Shown: positions 1 through 9,323 of the stretch, piece after piece
How the letters are laid out: every line of letters starts with the position of its first letter
Numbering within the stretch: position 1 is the stretch's first letter
NCBI GenBank assembly: GCA_004764695.1
Contig: SMSO01000035.1
Span: forward strand, 1,796,001 to 1,860,000
Direction: 5' to 3'
DNA: 64,000 nt
From: Schizochytrium sp. TIO01
Lineage: Eukaryota > Sar > Bigyra > Thraustochytrida > Thraustochytriidae
Made by a program: the position numbers and the translations under genes
Notes under the pieces: generated by a model
Database searches by the model: none
Seen by the model: only the letters and a program-made list of their open reading frames with translations
What the model was told of the DNA's origin: nothing

Positions 1-767
1 CTTATACTGGATGGAATTCAGTTTCTGTAGCTGATAGGGCGCGAGGCTACTATGGGGCTGTTTCTTTTGGCGATCAACAAGTTGGGCGAATTCTTACCCA
101 GTTAGATTCTCTTGAAGCTGCCAATAATACGTTTGTTGTGTTCTGGGGCGACCATGGCTTCCATTTGGGTGATCGTGACCTCTGGGGCAAAAAGACGGTT
201 TTTGAGCAGAGCACCCGTGTTCCTTTTGGTATTCGTCCCTCTGCAAACTGGCTTGCTGCGAACCCTGATGCTGCCACAAATGGAATCGGAGCAAAAGTCC
301 AAGCACCGACTGATTCTGTTGATATTTTGCCAACTATCTTGGACCTTTGTAATTTAACAATACCTGCTCAGACTGAGCGTGCAGGTACATCATTAGTACC
401 TCTCATGAAAGATCCGACATCATATGTCAGATCAGCTGCAGTATCTCAGTTCGAAGCCTATGGATCAAAATCTCGGCGAGGTTACTCTATTCGCAGTACA
501 AACTACCGCCTGATTGTTTACCTGCCCAAGTATAAGGTTTACAAGAGTTCTCCAACATCTCTTCCTTACCGTAACAAAACAACCAAAGCCAGGCAGGCAC
601 TGTTTTATTATGAAACTCCAGGTCAGGTTGAGCTCGTAGACCGTATTAATAGTGCAGCTCATGCAACAGCGTATAAAGACTTGTTAAAACTATATACCCA
701 GAATGCAGATCGGGATTGGACTCACCTCATTGGTGTTGAGCCTTTCGACCACCCATCTAATCGCTAA
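1..767 (+). CDS. Sulfatase, C-terminal part (iduronate-2-sulfatase-like), 5' truncated by window edge
   Basis: The frame is open from base 3 and ends at TAA 765-767, so only the last ~255 codons lie in the window. The readable part holds the late sulfatase core: a helix ending in FGDQQVGRIL, then WGDHGFHLGD, whose Asp-His pair is part of the alkaline-phosphatase-superfamily metal site, then TRVPFGIRP and a DSVDILPTILDLC segment. This order matches iduronate-2-sulfatase and related type I sulfatases, which hydrolyse sulfate esters in lysosomes or the secretory path. The Cys-type formylglycine motif would lie upstream, outside the window, so activity and substrate cannot be judged. The C-terminus is short and has no visible membrane anchor. 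The family call is firm; the substrate is not. Confidence 0.85.
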   Translation, partial: YTGWNSVSVADRARGYYGAVSFGDQQVGRILTQLDSLEAANNTFVVFWGDHGFHLGDRDLWGKKTVFEQSTRVPFGIRPSANWLAANPDAATNGIGAKVQAPTDSVDILPTILDLCNLTIPAQTERAGTSLVPLMKDPTSYVRSAAVSQFEAYGSKSRRGYSIRSTNYRLIVYLPKYKVYKSSPTSLPYRNKTTKARQALFYYETPGQVELVDRINSAAHATAYKDLLKLYTQNADRDWTHLIGVEPFDHPSNR

Positions 768-1459
768 TCGCTAACCTATACAGTTCCCAATTGAAATGAA
801 ATTGCAGGTTGATCATTTTTGCAATATAATCTGAATTGTTTGAAATGTTAATGTATAACAATCTTCAGCACATGATCTAGATTCGTTAAGTTTGCAATTT
901 TTTGAATCTATAAATTTCCTTTAAGCATCTCTCTTTTACCTATGCCTTTCAAACTTTGAAGACGTTCACTACACCATAGTTTGCTGTACACTAAAATCAT
1001 GCATGGTTTATGTGGTTCTTAATTTCGTTTCACTTCTACTGGCACAGCCACTTCACTGAAACTTGTTGCTTCAGTTGAACGAATGAATTTCTAACGCCAA
1101 TTCAGAGACAGTGAAGTAATCACAAACTTAAACTAAGCAGCGCGACATACTTACATATTAACTGCATGCCTTTGAGAGAACAAGCTCATGATTAAAATGC
1201 ATAGAGGCAGAACTTGTTTAAAGTTTACTATTTTTAATTTATTTAATAGTAATGAGAATACATGATAATAAAGGAAAAGAATAAATCTTTGTCTTCACAA
1301 GAAGAACTTTCCCTTGTCACTCCAAACCCCAAACCACATCGCGGCTTCTTCGTGCGTAAGACTCTGCCGAAGCAGCTTTTGTGGAAATAGTGCAATTGTT
1401 AGCGTCCCCTCAGCTTAAAAGTCGAGCAGCCGGCCTCGAGGACCAACCTCTCAGCTAGG
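768..1459. other. Intergenic, sulfatase to CHMP6
   Basis: No frame here looks coding. It must hold the sulfatase 3' UTR and the CHMP6 promoter and 5' UTR. An AT-rich stretch with several AATAA-type words lies at about 1230-1285. No clear TATA box was recognised. Confidence 0.6.
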
Positions 1460-2209
1460 ATGGGCGGCATGTTTAGCAAAAAGGGCGATTCTGCGCCACC
1501 AGCCCAACGCGCTCGAGGAGCAGGAGCTGCAAACGGAGTTGCCGCAAGCAAACCGAAGCCCGAGATGTCCGTGAAGGATCGTGCTTTGCTAGATCTCAAG
1601 GTGGCGCGAGACCGGCTCGACAAGGCCCGAAAGAAGCACGAACACGAGAAGCAGGTTTATGTGGAAAAGGCTCGCGAACTGCTCAGAGACAAGAAAAAGG
1701 ACCAGGCAAAACTTGCGCTGCGCTTGAAGAAAATGCGCGAAGTACAACTTGCCAAAGTTAATGACCAGTTCTTTAACCTTGAGAAAATGGTCAATGACGT
1801 CGAATGGGCTCAACACCAGGTGGAGATTGTCGAGGGTATGAAGGCTGGTAACAAGGCACTCAAGGAGCTCCAGCTTGACCCTGATGAGGTCAGTGAGATC
1901 ATGGCAGATACCCAAGAAGCGATGGACCGCCAACGTGAGATTGATGACATTCTTAACGAGCAGCTTAACCCAGAGGACGAGAATGATGTGCTTAAGGAGC
2001 TCGACGCCATTGAACAGCAGGAGGCTGACATCCTCGCAGAATCTCTGCCTACTGCACCATCGGATAACCTTGAGGACAAGCTTCCTACAGCACCGACCGA
2101 TCCTGTGCGCCCGGACAATGTGCAGGTGGAAACAACCCAGCAGACTCAAGCTCAAGGCCAGCAGGCAGTAAAGGCTAATGCTGAGGAGCGCGAGGCAGTC
2201 CTAGCTTAA
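1460..2209 (+). CDS. CHMP6: ESCRT-III subunit CHMP6/Vps20 homologue
   Basis: A 249-residue protein with the Snf7-family layout: basic helical hairpin (about residues 37-115), a middle EMKxG-type helix (VEIVEGMKAGNKALKEL), and an acidic C-terminal tail. It starts MGGMFSKK, a good N-myristoylation signal as in animal CHMP6, which supports this ATG. CHMP6/Vps20 nucleates ESCRT-III filaments on endosomes downstream of ESCRT-II for multivesicular-body sorting. The segment QEAMDRQREIDDILNEQLNP closely follows the CHMP6 pattern. The tail contains LPTAP twice (PTAP at residues 197-200 and 209-212), which resembles both the MIM2 region of CHMP6 and the PTAP motif bound by TSG101. The frame is intact and without introns. 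It converges on the SKA1-like gene. Confidence 0.9.
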   Translation: MGGMFSKKGDSAPPAQRARGAGAANGVAASKPKPEMSVKDRALLDLKVARDRLDKARKKHEHEKQVYVEKARELLRDKKKDQAKLALRLKKMREVQLAKVNDQFFNLEKMVNDVEWAQHQVEIVEGMKAGNKALKELQLDPDEVSEIMADTQEAMDRQREIDDILNEQLNPEDENDVLKELDAIEQQEADILAESLPTAPSDNLEDKLPTAPTDPVRPDNVQVETTQQTQAQGQQAVKANAEEREAVLA

Positions 2210-2634
2210 ATCTGGTCATTGAATCATCCTTCTGCAAACATTACTGGGGTTTCGAGCCTACTTTCTTTACACACCCGTGGCACGTCCTGTAGATCATGTA
2301 GCAGCGATTCGTTCTTTGTATATGGATTTCTTCGCAGGCCAGATTCTTAACCTTATTCAGAAATGATCTAAGACCATCAAATGCGGTTATGCAATGTTAT
2401 TGCCTTAGGCGGCAATGCGAAATTTATACGAACTATTTTGGTTGCTCTTGAACAGCGCGGAAACTTTCAATAATCATTATAAAGAATCAACACAAATCGT
2501 AAAGTCCTTGCGGAGACACGCAATTTTGAAAGGAGCAAATAAAAAAAAAAACACCATAGCGAGAATGTTAGTATCGCCCTTGCGACCAACAGTCACCTCA
2601 CCATCAACAAATATATTTTTCTTTATAGGAGATT
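2210..2634. other. Convergent 3' intergenic region
   Basis: Separates the ends of the CHMP6 and SKA1-like genes. An A-run lies at about 2541-2550. The small frames seen here have no recognisable features. Presumably it carries both polyadenylation sites. Confidence 0.5.
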
Positions 2635-3495
2635 TTAGAATTTTAGCTGTACCCCATCTTTTGATATGTCAACAAGACCGAGACTGCGTAAGCACTGCAG
2701 CACGCAAGCACCTGTGTGGCCTACCACTTTCGCCCCCATACCATCAAGCTCTTTGATGGACAATGGTTTAACGGCAGCTTGCGCGCGCCCTCCACGACGC
2801 CGATTCGGTCCGCGTTGTTTACCTTGTTGTTTTTCTTTGTGAGCGACAATGATACTGAGAGTGCGTTGGACATCGGAGAGGCGCGCTCGGCCACGAATTG
2901 ATTCAGGGAGTGCGGCAAACGCATCGGCATCAACTGTGTATGTAAGTTGTGCAGCATCCTCCTCTTCTTCTTCTTGGGTATCTTGCTCAGGCCCATCTTC
3001 GGCAATATTCTCTAAATCATGTTGTGCTGCAGCGCGCACAGCAACATCCAGATCTGTTCTCGATGATATTACATTTGCATTTAACTCCGCTTGTGTTGCT
3101 GGCGAAATAAAGTAACCTTTCCAGGATGCATTTGACGATTCAAAGAGCTCATTAATTTGAGCCTGAGCATTACGCGCAGCGTCAAGAGCCTCTGCAGGTT
3201 CACCAGACATTGCAAGGCCTTGAAGTGCATCCGCTACAGCATTACCTTGGTATTGATGTATGTCACTAGTCTGATCCCAAGATTGAGTATACATCTCATC
3301 GACAAGCTCTTGCTTGACCTTGGCAAGTAATTGCACACGTTCTTGCACTCTCGCGCAGCGATCTTGGAGTACTGCTAGACGGTCAAGTAAAACAACAGGA
3401 TTTTGATTTGCCTTACCATAGGCAGGCTCAAGAGCTTTTCGGAGGATTGTGCGCGCTTCCGTCAAACGATCCTGCTGTGCAGATATTGTATCCAT
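2635..3495 (-). CDS. SKA1-like kinetochore/microtubule-binding protein
   Basis: A 286-residue protein. The first ~110 residues are helical and coiled-coil-like (DTISAQQDRLTEARTIL onwards), an acidic Glu-rich linker follows at about residues 172-183, and the C-terminal ~100 residues resemble the winged-helix microtubule-binding domain of SKA1. The best match is the opening of that domain: FAALPESIRGRARLSDVQRT lines up with the vertebrate pattern of phi-x-x-hPxxhkGRLtxxqhN. The basic stretch KQRGPNRRRGGRAQ could contact microtubules. SKA1, with SKA2 and SKA3, couples kinetochores to spindle microtubules. The start is the ATG at 3495. Its length is close to animal SKA1 (about 255 residues). The call rests on pattern recognition of one domain. 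Confidence 0.6.
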   Translation of the reverse strand: MDTISAQQDRLTEARTILRKALEPAYGKANQNPVVLLDRLAVLQDRCARVQERVQLLAKVKQELVDEMYTQSWDQTSDIHQYQGNAVADALQGLAMSGEPAEALDAARNAQAQINELFESSNASWKGYFISPATQAELNANVISSRTDLDVAVRAAAQHDLENIAEDGPEQDTQEEEEEDAAQLTYTVDADAFAALPESIRGRARLSDVQRTLSIIVAHKEKQQGKQRGPNRRRGGRAQAAVKPLSIKELDGMGAKVVGHTGACVLQCLRSLGLVDISKDGVQLKF

Positions 3496-4149
3496 GGTTC
3501 TTTCTTCAGTGGTTGTAGTTCTTTAAATTGCTAGAAGCGCCGACTTTGATCTTGAGATTTCACTTATCAATGCCAGTTTCTTGAAGGGCCCAAAGTATTA
3601 AGCCTCCAACTTGTATGGAAGTCAAGAATAGTGTGTTGAGATCACCCTGGTTCCGTAGTAGTATACTTTTCGAAGCGCCTGCCTGCGCTCTCTGTTTTGG
3701 CCAAAATGAACTTAAGTATTATGGCGGTGGTGAGCCCACAATGTGCAATGCCTGCTAGCTCTTGCCAAGTTTCTCGAATCCAAGGTTGTTAAAAAAGTGC
3801 TTGTAGAGGAGTGCAAGCAGCTGCCTTTCTTAGCAGACGTCCGTCACCACCGCCAAAACTCCCTACAAAAGTGGTTTGAGAAGCACACTCGTACGCCCGT
3901 TCGAGCGGCGGTTTTGCACAAAACAAAGACTCTTCTTCAAAACTCAAAAAAAACTATAAAACTAAAACTAAAACTACTTTCTTTTCAAGCTACTCAGGGT
4001 TTTAATCAGTTTTTCTATTCATTATTTGATTAACTTTTTCAATAGATTAATTTTAAAAAACAATTTTAAAAAAGTATTTTCACCATAACCTATGGGTCCC
4101 GAAGTTATGTTCTTGAAATTCACTGGCAACGGACCTTTTTCCAGGTGGC
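3496..4149. other. Intergenic with an unassigned open frame
   Basis: The promoter side of the SKA1-like gene. A + strand frame without an ATG (about 3743-4033, 96 codons) reads like protein in its first two thirds (for example KFLESKVVKKVLVEECKQL), then runs into Lys/Leu-rich AT sequence. It could be a decayed gene or an exon, but no matching splice phases were found, so it is not called as a gene. Bases 3940-4080 are very AT-rich. Confidence 0.35.
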
Positions 4150-4302
4150 ATGGTGGAATCCGTAATGATACAAGCAAGTTCAGACGAGCGTTCCCGTGCA
4201 CCTCAAGATGAGAACGTCTCTTCCAGCTCTATTCTGCGCATTGATAGTTGCGAACAGGATCAGACTGAGCAGATATTAGTGCGGGATTATCTCATATGTT
4301 GA
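4150..4302 (+). CDS. Short ORF (50 aa) upstream of CEP76-like gene; possible uORF or exon
   Basis: An ATG-initiated 50-codon frame (MVESVMIQASSDERSRAP...) with a polar, protein-like composition lies ~290 bp upstream of the CEP76-like start. A donor-like CAG/GTGAGG occurs near 4344 and acceptor-like AG sites precede 4591, so the longer gene may have an intron in its 5' leader. No homology is recognised. It could be chance. Confidence 0.2.
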   Translation: MVESVMIQASSDERSRAPQDENVSSSSILRIDSCEQDQTEQILVRDYLIC

Positions 4303-4556
4303 TGAACTTTTGACGTTGAGGTGGGGAATAGCTAGTGTTGCCAGGTGAGGCCGACCTTACCTTACAGGCAAACGTAGGTTCTTAATGCAAAAGGTTGCGT
4401 ACATAACTAGGAAGTACGCACCGGAGATACTAGACTTCGTGTAAGGAAGTACGAAACCTGCAGTGACTTTATAGTCAAGCGATTAACTTGATAAGCGAGA
4501 GTCGAGGCATCTTTGGCGGCTCTAAAATCGTCTTGCATGTAGCAGACTGAGAGCAC

Positions 4557-4563
4557 TATAAAC
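4557..4563 (+). promoter_or_regulatory. TATA-like box
   Basis: CTATAAA lies 28 nt before the ATG of the CEP76-like gene. A similar word occurs upstream of the gene starting at 9278. The position implies a very short 5' UTR if it is functional. Confidence 0.25.
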
Positions 4564-4590
4564 TGCCATACGTAGTCACGTCTCAGCGCG

Positions 4591-7557
4591 ATGGCAAGTA
4601 TTCCTCAGAGACGTGTGCTTGCGTATTCTGTGGCTTACTTACGGATCTCTAATGGCACCAATGAGTTGCGTGAGCGTGAATTTTCAAGGTATCTCTGCCT
4701 TATTGGATATTGCCAAGATGCGCGCGAAGCGTTGCTCAGTGCACGAAACTTGATTCAAAAGTATGACTTTTCATGCAGTGGACAGCTTTGCTTTGATGAT
4801 TTTCTTTTAGCAATGGAGAACATAGAACTTCAAATGGAAGAACTCAGAGACTATTTGGAGCAGAGTTTGCGATATTTTTGTCGGAGGAAACTCGAACAAA
4901 GTTCGGAGTCTCCATTCAACATCAAGGATGTCATCACTATATTGTCAGCATTACCAACAGAACTTGCGATCTATGTGCTAGATGATATTGATGCTGATGT
5001 TGCTGATCTGTTTTCACTAGAGCGTAGGCTACCCCACCAAGCAAGTGAAGCAGCAGCCTATTTTGCTTCCTTGCAGCCCCCAGGAAACAACAACGGAATG
5101 ATGATGATGATGAACAATAAAAATAATGACGGGTCTGTACGTATGTCAAAGGTTAACCAGGGAAATGCAACTGGTGGGGCTGGAGCGCTTGCCTCAATTT
5201 TATCCCCTTTTCGTTTGTTTGGTGGGAGGGGTGACGCTGAAGGACCTAGCAATCCTATAGAGATGACAAACAAAGCGATAGCTCAGCAGCCGCAACCAGC
5301 GAGCTTTAGTGCTCTTTCCACTCCATCACAGGGACAGATTTCAGTGGGTGCACTGCCAACACTACCCATTGGTGGTCCCGCACTGTTTCCAGGTGGTGCA
5401 AACATGTCCATGATGATGAAATCTATGCCAGCACCGATGATGCGGCCCGAGTTATTTGCTCTCCCAGAAAGTAGTTTAGTGGAGCTGATCATTAAGCGCT
5501 CTTTTCCGAAGCGGACGGAATTAATTTTATATGAGCAATACCAAGGTCATCGATCGCTTGAGCTTTCATTATTGTCAATGTCTGTGAGAAATCTTGAACG
5601 GTTTCAGCATCCAAAAATTCATCTGCAGCAAGGTGTTTTGGATTACGCAGGCATCGATCCTATGTTTGTTATATCATGTGATGGAGTAATGGCAACGTCA
5701 AAACCTCTTCGTAACTACCATCTCCGTCAAGCTTCAGAGGATATTTTAGTACTAGAAATCGATCTTCCAGGGAGTCGGTCAGACGATATCATTGAGTGGG
5801 CTGACAAAATTGAATTAATGGTTAGTGTGTTTGACTATAACGATGGGGGTGTCTCACCATGGGCCGAGTGGATTGGCTCAGGGCGTCGACGACTCTCGTG
5901 GTTCTTAGATAATGCCGTTGATGGATCACCAGTTGCATGTCATATAAACCTAGAATGTTCGGAAATGGTTCCTTGCAAAGCAGATCGACCCGTCGTAGAG
6001 TTTTCTATTTCAATTCCAGAGTCTCTTGTTAAGCTCTGGCATGCTTATCGTGAGAGAAATGTCCATCCTAACGCCCGGGTTTTAAATGAGTGTATTCGTT
6101 TAGGACTCCAAACTTGTCCGTATGTGGAGCGTTATGTCCCTGAAGGTGAAGTTGCACGTGTCATTAATTTTGATTTTTATGCATATTGGAAACGTAAGCG
6201 CACTCAATTAAAGTCTCGGTTTCCGCGAAGGCACGTGCAAACTCTTGCACAAGATGAATATGGTCGCGTTACATTTTTGCCCTGCTTTCTGCAACCTTTA
6301 CAGGGTGCAGGGATGGAAGGTAGGGAAGAAGCAGCAAATTGTGTAGCGGTGTTGAACTCGGGTCTCATACCATGTTGTGATGTAACACAAAGTTCTTTTC
6401 AGCTAGAGATGATTCAACCTCTAGGTGTGGGACTTCTTTGTCAGAAGTTGAGTTCTATGGAGGCGGCTATTCTCCTCTGCAGCTTGTTCCTTGGACTCGG
6501 CAGCTCTAGCTACATAGTATTAAGTGAGAAAGAGCAGCCATGGGTCATCACTATTGATGAAAATCGAACTTTTGCACCTCAAGGTGACGTGATTTCGCGG
6601 AATTCCTCCAGGGTTTCCTTGTACTCTGCAGGGAGTAGTGCCCCCCTTGACAATGGTTCTCGAGGAGTCTCAAGATCGGAAAGTAAACAATCTTTTCAGT
6701 TCAGCAAGAAAAATTCTACACCACCTGCGACAAGTCCAAAATCAAAACGAGGTGCTAAACCTGTTTATCGCCGGGAGCGCGAGAAAAATACTGTGGATCT
6801 TGATAGAGAAACTTGCACTGTCACCTTTTGGAATCCTTCAACAGGCTGTAGCTATGATGAATCAAGTTCAGAAGTTCCCCAATCGGTTTATGGCATCTTC
6901 AATCACGAGAATGTCTGGTTTAATGTGCAGCGGTCCGAAAAAATCAAGCGTTGCACTTGGAATTCCATCCATAGAAATCCCCGACGCTGGGAACCTTTCC
7001 TGAGTGACGACGTTGTCTATATGCTTGGTCGGCTGCAGAGAACTTATGATGTACCAGACTTTTCCCTTGCTACTCCGCCAAGCCAACGAAGTTCAAGGCT
7101 GGAGACAAAGATTTTTCTTTCAGATATTGTTGACGCCATTTCTATTTATCGTCAACATGAGTTATTTCTTCCTGACACTTTGTTTGACAGTAAGATATCG
7201 AAGGCGTTGCAACAAGACTTACATTCTGCATTTCAAAATTTTGATGCGCAGACTACTTTGCAAGATCAGGAAGATAGCATCATGAGTTCCCTGGCGTATG
7301 AGAATGGAATGCCGCGTGCCATCTCAAATAACCTTCCACCTGGTATGATGTTTCGTGGACGAATGTTTATGTTCAAAGGTGGGTCCGTTCAAGAGGTAAT
7401 GATCAAGCTTCAAGAGGTAGGCATACTTAATCATACCTTTCCCGGTCTTCGATACATTGTTTCTGCCATGGTCAAGCCAATGCCATGGGGGCTGTCTTTA
7501 ATATACCTCTACATTGGTGTGGTGCACGAAATATCAATGGACTTGCCAGTTAATTAA
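4591..7557 (+). CDS. CEP76-like centriolar protein with C2 and inactive transglutaminase-like domains
   Basis: 988 residues in one frame. Residues ~59-70 (DFSCSGQLCFDD) look like an EF-hand loop. A low-complexity Met/Asn/Gly linker spans ~160-290. A C2-like beta domain covers ~310-495 and ends near CHINLECSEM. From ~550 on it follows CEP76: AQDEYGRVTFLPCFLQPL corresponds to the AQDENG...KPL entry of its transglutaminase-like fold, SSMEAAILLCSLFLGLG to its GDCEDHANLLCSLLLGYG helix, and YGIFNHENVWFNVQ to its FNH motif. CEP76 sits at centrioles and limits their reduplication; related C2/transglutaminase-like domains occur in transition-zone protein CC2D2A. The Cys and His of the catalytic helix are absent here, so a structural role is likely. 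The N-terminal extension is longer than in animal CEP76 (659 residues). Family-level call; strict orthology is not proven. Confidence 0.72.
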   Translation: MASIPQRRVLAYSVAYLRISNGTNELREREFSRYLCLIGYCQDAREALLSARNLIQKYDFSCSGQLCFDDFLLAMENIELQMEELRDYLEQSLRYFCRRKLEQSSESPFNIKDVITILSALPTELAIYVLDDIDADVADLFSLERRLPHQASEAAAYFASLQPPGNNNGMMMMMNNKNNDGSVRMSKVNQGNATGGAGALASILSPFRLFGGRGDAEGPSNPIEMTNKAIAQQPQPASFSALSTPSQGQISVGALPTLPIGGPALFPGGANMSMMMKSMPAPMMRPELFALPESSLVELIIKRSFPKRTELILYEQYQGHRSLELSLLSMSVRNLERFQHPKIHLQQGVLDYAGIDPMFVISCDGVMATSKPLRNYHLRQASEDILVLEIDLPGSRSDDIIEWADKIELMVSVFDYNDGGVSPWAEWIGSGRRRLSWFLDNAVDGSPVACHINLECSEMVPCKADRPVVEFSISIPESLVKLWHAYRERNVHPNARVLNECIRLGLQTCPYVERYVPEGEVARVINFDFYAYWKRKRTQLKSRFPRRHVQTLAQDEYGRVTFLPCFLQPLQGAGMEGREEAANCVAVLNSGLIPCCDVTQSSFQLEMIQPLGVGLLCQKLSSMEAAILLCSLFLGLGSSSYIVLSEKEQPWVITIDENRTFAPQGDVISRNSSRVSLYSAGSSAPLDNGSRGVSRSESKQSFQFSKKNSTPPATSPKSKRGAKPVYRREREKNTVDLDRETCTVTFWNPSTGCSYDESSSEVPQSVYGIFNHENVWFNVQRSEKIKRCTWNSIHRNPRRWEPFLSDDVVYMLGRLQRTYDVPDFSLATPPSQRSSRLETKIFLSDIVDAISIYRQHELFLPDTLFDSKISKALQQDLHSAFQNFDAQTTLQDQEDSIMSSLAYENGMPRAISNNLPPGMMFRGRMFMFKGGSVQEVMIKLQEVGILNHTFPGLRYIVSAMVKPMPWGLSLIYLYIGVVHEISMDLPVN

Positions 7558-8045
7558 AAAATCAGGATTTTCATCATAAGTGTACAAACCATCTGAAAGT
7601 TCTTCCAATCCTAGAAATATGTAATCGTTATAGTTATTTTCTTAAGAGTACCTTTTCAAAATGATTAATTAGTTAAGGTAGACAACAATAACCTATTTTG
7701 AGAAAGAAAAAAATTGATTGAAAGTCAGATTCAGGTATAACATCTGTGGCCGTAAGGCTCCATTGTAGTGCAGTATTATCCAAGTAATAGCTCGCAGTAT
7801 CAGGATGCTTTTTGCAGATCATTAGAAAATAAAGCTTTTAAAAATTGGTTTCCGTTGACACTATTCATTCGACATAATACTACATATGCATTGTTTGTTA
7901 TGAGTGATCCGGGAAGAATTTATTGTCCAGGATAAGACCAGCTACCTAAGAGCTCTGTTCAATGCATTGTCAAACATACAACTATAGCACATAAGTTTCT
8001 CAAGAAATATTTAATGCTTGACTGGGAGGATATACAGGCAGAATA
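7558..8045. other. Convergent 3' intergenic region
   Basis: AT-rich spacer between the ends of the CEP76-like gene and the membrane-protein gene. Several AATAAA-like words are present (for example in GAAAATAAAGC near 7830). No coding frame seen. Confidence 0.55.
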
Positions 8046-9278
8046 TCATGTCTCTTGAGCAACAATCCATCCATGAGGAATGTCATGAGACTTTGCGAGA
8101 CTATGGATTTCCTTAAGCACCCGTTTTTCCTTTTCAACATGACCACTAGATGATTCCCAGGCGATCTTGAGCTTTTCAAGTTTAGATTTGTGAAGAAGAA
8201 TCACACGTAAAATAGAAAGTAAAGCATCGTCCCGTACCGATTCTGAGACGTTTAGCCCAATCGCATTGATCAAATCCTTTTGCGAAGCATTTCCGCATGA
8301 AAGAACCTTTTTCAGATCTACAGAATTGCCTTGCAAGCTTTTCGGTGATTTTACACAAGTTCGTGCAGCTTCAGCAAGCTTCTGATCGCCAAGGACATCC
8401 GAGACCTTGGCAAAGAAAAGATCGCCAGTTTGACGTACGGGTGGTCCAAGGACCACCAAGTTATTTACTCGCACAGGTTCTCCATTGACTGTCTGTGCAC
8501 CATTAATGTGGTACGCCCAGTGCTCGCTAAGAAGATTATCAATATTATCTCTATTCGCACGAGTACCAAGCTTAGTCATGAGCGCCGTATTCACCCGACG
8601 AAGAGTTGTTTCATAGGAATGAGAGAGGTCTTCCCAAGCACGTTTCTGTTCCTTGACGCCTTCGTCAAGGTCGCGCAAAACACCCATTCGCATGTGAGAC
8701 AGAGCCATTCTCGATTGCTCCAGTCCCTGCTGGAGAACCTCGCGATCAAGCGCTGTTTCGGCCTCAAGCGCGTTGAACACACCTTCAACGGTAGCCCTAG
8801 CCTGAGCTGCTCTGGGCTCCATAGAAGTTTTGAGAGCCTGTACAAATGCATCAGCGCACTCTGCTGCTCCATTATGCAAAGCTCGTTTGTGAAGATCTTC
8901 ATTCATTTGCATGAGCTCTGTAAGATCCGAAGGTGTCATTGCGCGAGATGCAGAATTCGATTGTGTAAATCTCGAGCTACTGGACTCAAAATCTGGCGAG
9001 TTTGGTGCAGAAGATCCAGCGAAAACCCAATAAACACCGTGCACGACCATCACTGCCGCCACGATCATTAGCGCAAGGATGAATCCAAAAGCCGCGGCAT
9101 CCTCTTCCGCAAGTTCGCGGCGCTTTTTGGCTTTCGCTGACGGACCCTGAGCTTTATTGTCACCTTTGGACCTTTCGATGGTGTTGAAATGTTGGTACGC
9201 CGCTCGGGGAGCCAAAGTAAGAGCTACGCGGCACAGAGCTCGGGCCAGGGACACAAAGAGGCCTATGGCAGTCGTCAT
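8046..9278 (-). CDS. Unknown single-pass membrane protein with helical ectodomain
   Basis: About 410 residues from the first in-frame ATG at 9278 (the frame is open a few codons further upstream but has no other ATG). The N-terminus (residues 1-24) is moderately hydrophobic and Arg-containing, then a basic stretch KAKKRREL precedes a strong membrane helix at ~62-87 (FGFILALMIVAAVMVVHGVY). Residues ~120-250 are helical with coiled-coil character. A globular part follows, with VRVNNLVVLGPPV and two Cys (around TCVKSP and LSCGNAS). I recognise no family. The topology (short basic N-terminus, one helix, long C-terminal domain) suggests a type II protein facing the lumen or outside, or an organelle membrane protein. 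Confidence 0.75.
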   Translation of the reverse strand: MTTAIGLFVSLARALCRVALTLAPRAAYQHFNTIERSKGDNKAQGPSAKAKKRRELAEEDAAAFGFILALMIVAAVMVVHGVYWVFAGSSAPNSPDFESSSSRFTQSNSASRAMTPSDLTELMQMNEDLHKRALHNGAAECADAFVQALKTSMEPRAAQARATVEGVFNALEAETALDREVLQQGLEQSRMALSHMRMGVLRDLDEGVKEQKRAWEDLSHSYETTLRRVNTALMTKLGTRANRDNIDNLLSEHWAYHINGAQTVNGEPVRVNNLVVLGPPVRQTGDLFFAKVSDVLGDQKLAEAARTCVKSPKSLQGNSVDLKKVLSCGNASQKDLINAIGLNVSESVRDDALLSILRVILLHKSKLEKLKIAWESSSGHVEKEKRVLKEIHSLAKSHDIPHGWIVAQET

Positions 9279-9316
9279 GCTGGCACCTGCACAAAGCAAG
9301 AAGCGGCCGCAGCTAT

Positions 9317-9323
9317 CTTTATA
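9317..9323 (-). promoter_or_regulatory. TATA-like box of the 9278 gene
   Basis: TATAAAG on the minus strand, 39 nt upstream of the ATG at 9278, in a pattern similar to the one before 4591. Confidence 0.25.

Noticed and set aside
1589-2155. 188-codon minus-strand frame inside CHMP6
   Set aside because: Complete antisense overlap with a clear ESCRT-III gene; Leu/Val/His-rich translation without features.
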